From contig PLYG01000082.1 of assembly GCA_003153335.1 (NCBI GenBank), forward strand, positions 1 through 5,990: a DNA stretch of 5,990 bases. Reading direction: 5' to 3'. The notes below the pieces were generated by a model. It worked only from the letters and a program-made list of their open reading frames with translations, was not told where the DNA came from and did not search any database. The number at the start of each line of letters is the position of its first letter. Within the stretch, counting starts at the first letter, position 1. Shown piece by piece: positions 5,986 through 5,990 of the stretch. The position numbers were made by a program, and so were the translations under genes. The stretch comes from Betaproteobacteria bacterium. GTDB lineage: Bacteria > Pseudomonadota > Gammaproteobacteria > Burkholderiales > Casimicrobiaceae.

Positions 5986-5990
5986 GACTA

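Overview
The window looks like part of a surface-polysaccharide (O-antigen or related glycan) locus from a moderately GC-rich Gram-negative proteobacterium. The case rests on a Wzm/Wzt-type ABC exporter pair, two family-2 glycosyltransferases and a UDP-hexose 4-epimerase. The 3' edge carries the type of dispersed palindromic repeat (core GTTCCCGC-CTTC-GCGGGGAC) that is common in Xanthomonadaceae and some other beta/gammaproteobacteria. That taxonomic lean is an inference, not something the sequence proves.

Layout. Positions 1-1295 (minus) hold the ATP-binding subunit Wzt, whose C-terminal end lies outside the window. Positions 1299-2114 (minus) hold the membrane subunit Wzm, 3 nt upstream of wzt and clearly in one operon with it. 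Positions 2115-2873 have no convincing gene. This spacer holds a good sigma70-type promoter candidate for wzm-wzt (perfect TTGACA, 17-bp spacer) embedded in overlapping palindromes and tandem half-sites, plus a GC-rich part that may be gene debris. Positions 2874-3809 (minus) hold a WcaE-like GT2 glycosyltransferase, preceded by a well-initiated 20-codon ORF that overlaps its start. Positions 3914-4723 (minus) hold a second, more AT-rich GT2 glycosyltransferase with a hydrophobic C-terminal segment. galE (4797-5813, plus) is divergent from all of these and is followed by an inverted pair of palindromic repeat units that runs to the window edge.

Working model. GalE would supply UDP-Gal and/or UDP-GalNAc. 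The two GT2 enzymes would add sugars on the cytoplasmic face to a lipid-linked glycan. Wzm/Wzt would export the finished chain, with the C-terminal domain of Wzt as the likely glycan-recognition module. Polymer structure, chain-terminating enzymes and the rest of the cluster are outside the window.

Nothing here is clearly a new type of system. The points most worth a second look are the operator-like promoter architecture upstream of wzm, the Cys at the GalE specificity-gate position, the leader ORF overlapping the 2874-3809 glycosyltransferase, and the possible gene remnant at 2400-2820.
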